Assembly: GCA_025774615.1 (NCBI GenBank)
Contig: JALGVQ010000101.1
Location: forward strand, 1-10,100
Origin: a bacterium
GTDB taxonomy: Bacteria > Blakebacterota > Blakebacteria > Blakebacterales > Blakebacteraceae
Direction of reading: 5' to 3'
Length of the DNA stretch: 10,100 nt
Below the pieces are notes generated by a model that saw nothing but the letters and a program-made list of their open reading frames with translations, did not search any database and was not told the DNA's origin. This document shows, piece by piece, positions 7,253 to 10,100 of this stretch. The stretch's first letter is position 1. Each line of letters begins with the position of its first letter. Made by a program: the position numbers and the translations under genes.

Positions 7253-10100
7253 TCAGGGCGAGGATCCGGGTGGACGCCCGAATCGGGAAGCCGCATCGGG
7301 ACGATTCAACTCTCCAAAGTAATACACTGCTACCGGGTTGTCCGGTAGAAGCCGGTAGGAATCCCAGAAAGCCTCCCGGGCTTCGCTTAAACGTCCGAGC
7401 TTCAACAGTACCCTGCCGTAGAGCTCAAGTACCAGTGCGGGGACTGTTCGTGGATCGAACGACGTCGCTACCCGTTCTCTGATTTCCTCAGGATCGGTTC
7501 CCAGCATCTCTGCCAGCGCATCGGGATCAGCTGCGAGTCCGATGAGGTCAAGAGTATGACGCAGAGTGGTCATGGCCTCTTCATACATACCCAGGTCCCA
7601 GGCAACCTTGCTGCGTTCGAAGAGGTAGAACCCCTGCTCCTCCACCCCGACGACATCGGTAGCCCAGGAGAGAACTTCGAGGAGTCTCAGAGCGAGATCA
7701 TCAGCACTGTAACTGCAGCTCCTCAACTGTCCGTACGCGATCAGAAGCACATCTGCGTATTCAAGGACATATCGCGACTCCAGCGGATAATCATGCACTT
7801 TGCCGGCTGCATCCTCGATGCTTTCCAGTATTTCAGGGATCATCCAGTTCCCGGCCGACTCCGCCGCCTCTGTCGAAAGAGGATCCAACTTCTGCCAGGC
7901 GGCCGATATCGATACCATGAGCCGGTAATCGGTCACACCGATATGACCGAGGAGGGTGACCAGTCCCGAAAGCTCCGGGACTGTTGGCTCCCGCCCATCC
8001 AGATAACTCTTCAGAGTCAGGCCGCCGTTCTGCAACGTCCTGAGCCGCTCATCATTCCGCTCGAACAATTCCGATCGGGAGCGAAGGAAGGCCGCCTTCG
8101 GCGCGTTATACTCAAGATAGGGCGAGTCATCGGTATTGAGCGGCCCCTCTACACTCGTGATCTCGTCAACCACCAGGGGTCCCAGCATCTGCCGATTCAG
8201 AAGAGTGAAGAGACTGGTTATATATATTCTGTTCAGGTCTGCTTTTACGGCATTTTTCTCAAGCATTGCCTGAGATTCGTTGAAGTCCCATATAAAGGGA
8301 GCGGGACTACCGACCAGGAGAACATCTCCCGGAGCAAGACTCCACACCGAGACGTACGGAAACACCTCATGAAAGGTCATCAGGACGCTGGTGAGGGTTT
8401 TCTCTGTCTGCTGATATGAATGGATCCACTGGGCAACCACACCGCCGATCTCGAGGTGATCCCGCAGGGTTGTGAAATACTCGACGCTGAACAAACCGCC
8501 GATACCGGCTATCCACGGGTTGGATGGTTCGGAGAGGATGAGATCATAACGTCTCTCAGGACGTGTCAGCAGATAGGTTTTGGCATCCTGCATGATCAGC
8601 TCGGTACGCGGATCTTCGAGAGGGCGTCCGTTTATGTTGTCAAAATAGTGGCTCGCCTCTATCACACCGGGTGATATCTCCACAATCTCGACACTGCTCA
8701 CGGGATAGCTGAGCATATGACCGGCGGTCTGTCCCGAACCGAGTCCGACGACAAGGGTTCGTTTCGCGTCAGGAACCATGAGCGCAGGTATCGCGGCGAT
8801 CAGGGTCTGGGTAACCTGGTCACCAATGTAGGTGCTCGCGTCGGTCTTGCCGTTCACCACCAGTGAATGGTTGTCTTCGTACTGGAGGGTCGCCACGGTC
8901 CCGTTGATGTCCTCGGTATAGAAGATGAGATTCTGGATATCGTATTCGGCCTGGAAGCTCTCCCTTGCTTCTGCGACATCTCCGCGGGAATGAAAGGCAC
9001 CGAGCGCGAGTGCCCTCTGATCCCAGTCGGGTGAAAACCTGAAGAACATGATCAACAGCACGGCTATCCCCACGGCAAGCTTACGAATCCGTTTTCTCCC
9101 CAGGAGCGGGGTGAGCGAGAGGATCCAGATGCCGAGCGCCATGTTGATCACGATCCCGATCCGGAGTGTGAGTTCAACACCAAGCAGGGGAAGCATAAGG
9201 AGTCCACCACCGAGAGCGCCGAATATCGTTCCGAGCGTATTGACCGCCCATATCCGGCCGACCGGCTGACTGATGTTGCCCCGGAGGCGGGCCACCACAT
9301 CGGCTGCAAGAGGGAGCGCCGCGCCTGAAGCAAGCGTGGGTGGAAGCATGATCAGGAGACAGAACAGGTATTTTCCTGCTTCATAGAGACGGTATCCTGC
9401 ATCGGTCCGGGGGATAGAACTCTGAAGGTCGAGGAAGAAGTAGGGCAGCTTCGCATAGAGGGGAAGCGTGAGCAGGAGCATACCCCCTACCAGGATCTGG
9501 CTTATCCCGAACAGGAGGAAGGGCCTTCCGATCCGGGCGAGTCGTCTGGATATCAGGGAACCGAATGCGATCCCTGTGATAAAGGCTGAGAGCATCAGGG
9601 TGAACGAGTAGGTGCTCGAACCGAGGATCGTGGAAAGGAGGCGGATCCAGGCTACCTCATAGATCATCACGATCATTCCCGATATGCCGGCCCCCAGAAC
9701 CGCCACCCTTCCCCATGAGCTAAGCTTTTCCTCACTTACTCCCTTGAATTCAGGAATCGGGTCCTCTCCTTCATGGAGCCTCTCTTCCTGCCCGGCATCA
9801 ACCGGCTCCCTCTCTGTATCTTCAGCCTCTGCAGATGGTTCCCTGCTCTCATCCTCCAGCTCATCCTCTTCCCCGGATTCACGAGATTCGAACATCCCCA
9901 TGCGCCACATCAGCAGAAGGACACCACCTACCAGCAGATTGAGAGCGGCAGCGGAGAAAAGAGCCCCTCGCACACCCAGCCCGGGGATCAGGGCGAACCC
10001 GGCCAGGAGCGCTCCGCCGGTCGCTCCCAGACTGTTTATGAAGTAGAGACCCGCAACCCGACGGCCGACCTTCTCGGGGATCGACGTGACGGCACGCACC
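7253..10100 (-). CDS. Fused MFS-like membrane/spermidine-synthase-like protein B, N-terminus outside window
   Basis: Tandem paralogue of protein A. The frame is open to the right edge; 948 residues are visible. The valine codon at 10097-10099 (GTG) aligns inside protein A around residue 143, so about 140 residues including the first membrane helices are outside; it is not a start. Using fragment numbering: end of half one (about 12-68), acidic loop (70-117, many Glu/Asp), second membrane half (131-352) with YEVAWIRLLSTILGSSTYSF (147-166), Rossmann domain with GLGSGQTAG (452-460), VEISPG (473-478), QDAKTYLL (504-511) and SEPSNPW (523-529), then NTDDSPYLEYNAP (655-667), YLDGR (699-703) and a helical tail with a TPR-like repeat (about 885-930). 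The same acidic catalytic positions are changed as in A. Conservation with A is strongest in the Rossmann domain and weakest in the acidic loop and tail. Substrate and reaction are unknown. Confidence 0.87.
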   Translation of the reverse strand, partial: VRAVTSIPEKVGRRVAGLYFINSLGATGGALLAGFALIPGLGVRGALFSAAALNLLVGGVLLLMWRMGMFESRESGEEDELEDESREPSAEAEDTEREPVDAGQEERLHEGEDPIPEFKGVSEEKLSSWGRVAVLGAGISGMIVMIYEVAWIRLLSTILGSSTYSFTLMLSAFITGIAFGSLISRRLARIGRPFLLFGISQILVGGMLLLTLPLYAKLPYFFLDLQSSIPRTDAGYRLYEAGKYLFCLLIMLPPTLASGAALPLAADVVARLRGNISQPVGRIWAVNTLGTIFGALGGGLLMLPLLGVELTLRIGIVINMALGIWILSLTPLLGRKRIRKLAVGIAVLLIMFFRFSPDWDQRALALGAFHSRGDVAEARESFQAEYDIQNLIFYTEDINGTVATLQYEDNHSLVVNGKTDASTYIGDQVTQTLIAAIPALMVPDAKRTLVVGLGSGQTAGHMLSYPVSSVEIVEISPGVIEASHYFDNINGRPLEDPRTELIMQDAKTYLLTRPERRYDLILSEPSNPWIAGIGGLFSVEYFTTLRDHLEIGGVVAQWIHSYQQTEKTLTSVLMTFHEVFPYVSVWSLAPGDVLLVGSPAPFIWDFNESQAMLEKNAVKADLNRIYITSLFTLLNRQMLGPLVVDEITSVEGPLNTDDSPYLEYNAPKAAFLRSRSELFERNDERLRTLQNGGLTLKSYLDGREPTVPELSGLVTLLGHIGVTDYRLMVSISAAWQKLDPLSTEAAESAGNWMIPEILESIEDAAGKVHDYPLESRYVLEYADVLLIAYGQLRSCSYSADDLALRLLEVLSWATDVVGVEEQGFYLFERSKVAWDLGMYEEAMTTLRHTLDLIGLAADPDALAEMLGTDPEEIRERVATSFDPRTVPALVLELYGRVLLKLGRLSEAREAFWDSYRLLPDNPVAVYYFGELNRPDAASRFGRPPGSSP

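Larger units (their letters stand above)
3997..10100 (-). repeat. Tandem gene duplication of the fusion protein
   Basis: The genes at 3997-7230 and 7253-10100 are head-to-tail paralogues with identical domain order. Shared runs include SSTYSFTLML, MLPPTLASGAALP, VGLGSGQTAGH, VEISPGV, LIMQDAKTYLLTRPE and YDLILSEPSNPWIAGIGGLF. The DNA is clearly diverged at synonymous and other positions (for example 5215-5300 against 8513-8598), so this is an old duplication kept by selection, not a recent or assembly-derived repeat. Confidence 0.9.

Noticed and set aside
7231-7296. Upstream in-frame start at 7296 for fusion protein A
   Set aside because: It would overlap the upstream gene by 44 bases and add a non-hydrophobic, Asp/Pro/Arg-rich leader; the ATG at 7230 has GGAGG at 6-base spacing and leads directly into the first membrane helix.
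7556-8419. Plus-strand open frame of 287 codons opposite fusion protein B
   Set aside because: Antisense to a region conserved between paralogues A and B; composition and lack of motifs mark it as a shadow.
10097-10099. GTG near the right edge as start of fusion protein B
   Set aside because: It aligns with an internal position (about residue 143) of protein A, and the frame stays open to the edge, so the true start is outside the window.
3997-10100. Assembly artefact or recent duplication creating the two fusion genes
   Set aside because: Corresponding DNA segments differ at many positions and the acidic loops do not align; both frames are intact over the visible length.
1-10100. CRISPR arrays, tRNA/rRNA genes, insertion sequences, defence or phage genes
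   Set aside because: No spaced direct repeats, RNA-gene-like sequence, terminal inverted repeats or transposase/integrase motifs were seen; coding sequence fills almost every base.

Overview
The window is one densely packed stretch of six genes, all on the minus strand (transcription runs from high to low coordinates). It appears to be the inside of a single operon. The order of transcription is: giant membrane protein B (cut by the right edge), giant membrane protein A (its tandem paralogue), a LolA/LolB-like lipoprotein, a UbiA-family prenyltransferase, mutL, and miaA (cut by the left edge). The largest gap between genes is 22 bases. Three junctions overlap (ATGA, TGATG, ATGA), and a fourth places the ribosome binding site across the previous stop codon. 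No promoter, terminator, RNA gene, mobile element or CRISPR array is visible, and no gene-free stretch approaches 300 bases.

The genome is bacterial: it has Shine-Dalgarno sites, bacterial MiaA and MutL, and a lipobox lipoprotein that implies a Gram-negative-type envelope. Base composition looks moderately GC-rich by eye (not computed). The UbiA protein resembles the archaeal digeranylgeranylglyceryl-phosphate synthase branch. Together with the multi-domain MFS/spermidine-synthase-like fusions, this suggests an FCB-superphylum or related uncultured lineage (for example Latescibacteria-, Krumholzibacteria- or Eisenbacteria-like). That placement is inference and weak at phylum level.

Region by region: 7253-10100 and 3997-7230 encode two large paralogues. 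Each has a two-half, MFS-like membrane domain with an acidic loop between the halves, then a spermidine-synthase-like Rossmann domain, then a helical/TPR-like tail. Both keep the SAM-binding glycine motif but lack the usual aminopropyltransferase acidic residues, so they are probably not simple spermidine synthases. 3182-4000 encodes a lipoprotein with a probable lipid-binding (LolA/LolB-like) fold. 2349-3182 encodes an intramembrane prenyltransferase with both Asp-rich motifs. 534-2336 encodes an endonuclease-type MutL and 1-537 the first 179 residues of MiaA.

The first four genes look envelope-related and the last two are housekeeping (mismatch repair, tRNA modification). The most interesting part is the tandem pair of fusion proteins coupled to a lipoprotein and an archaeal-type prenyltransferase, which may form an undescribed envelope or lipid-related module. 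No defence system or other clearly recognisable novel system was found.
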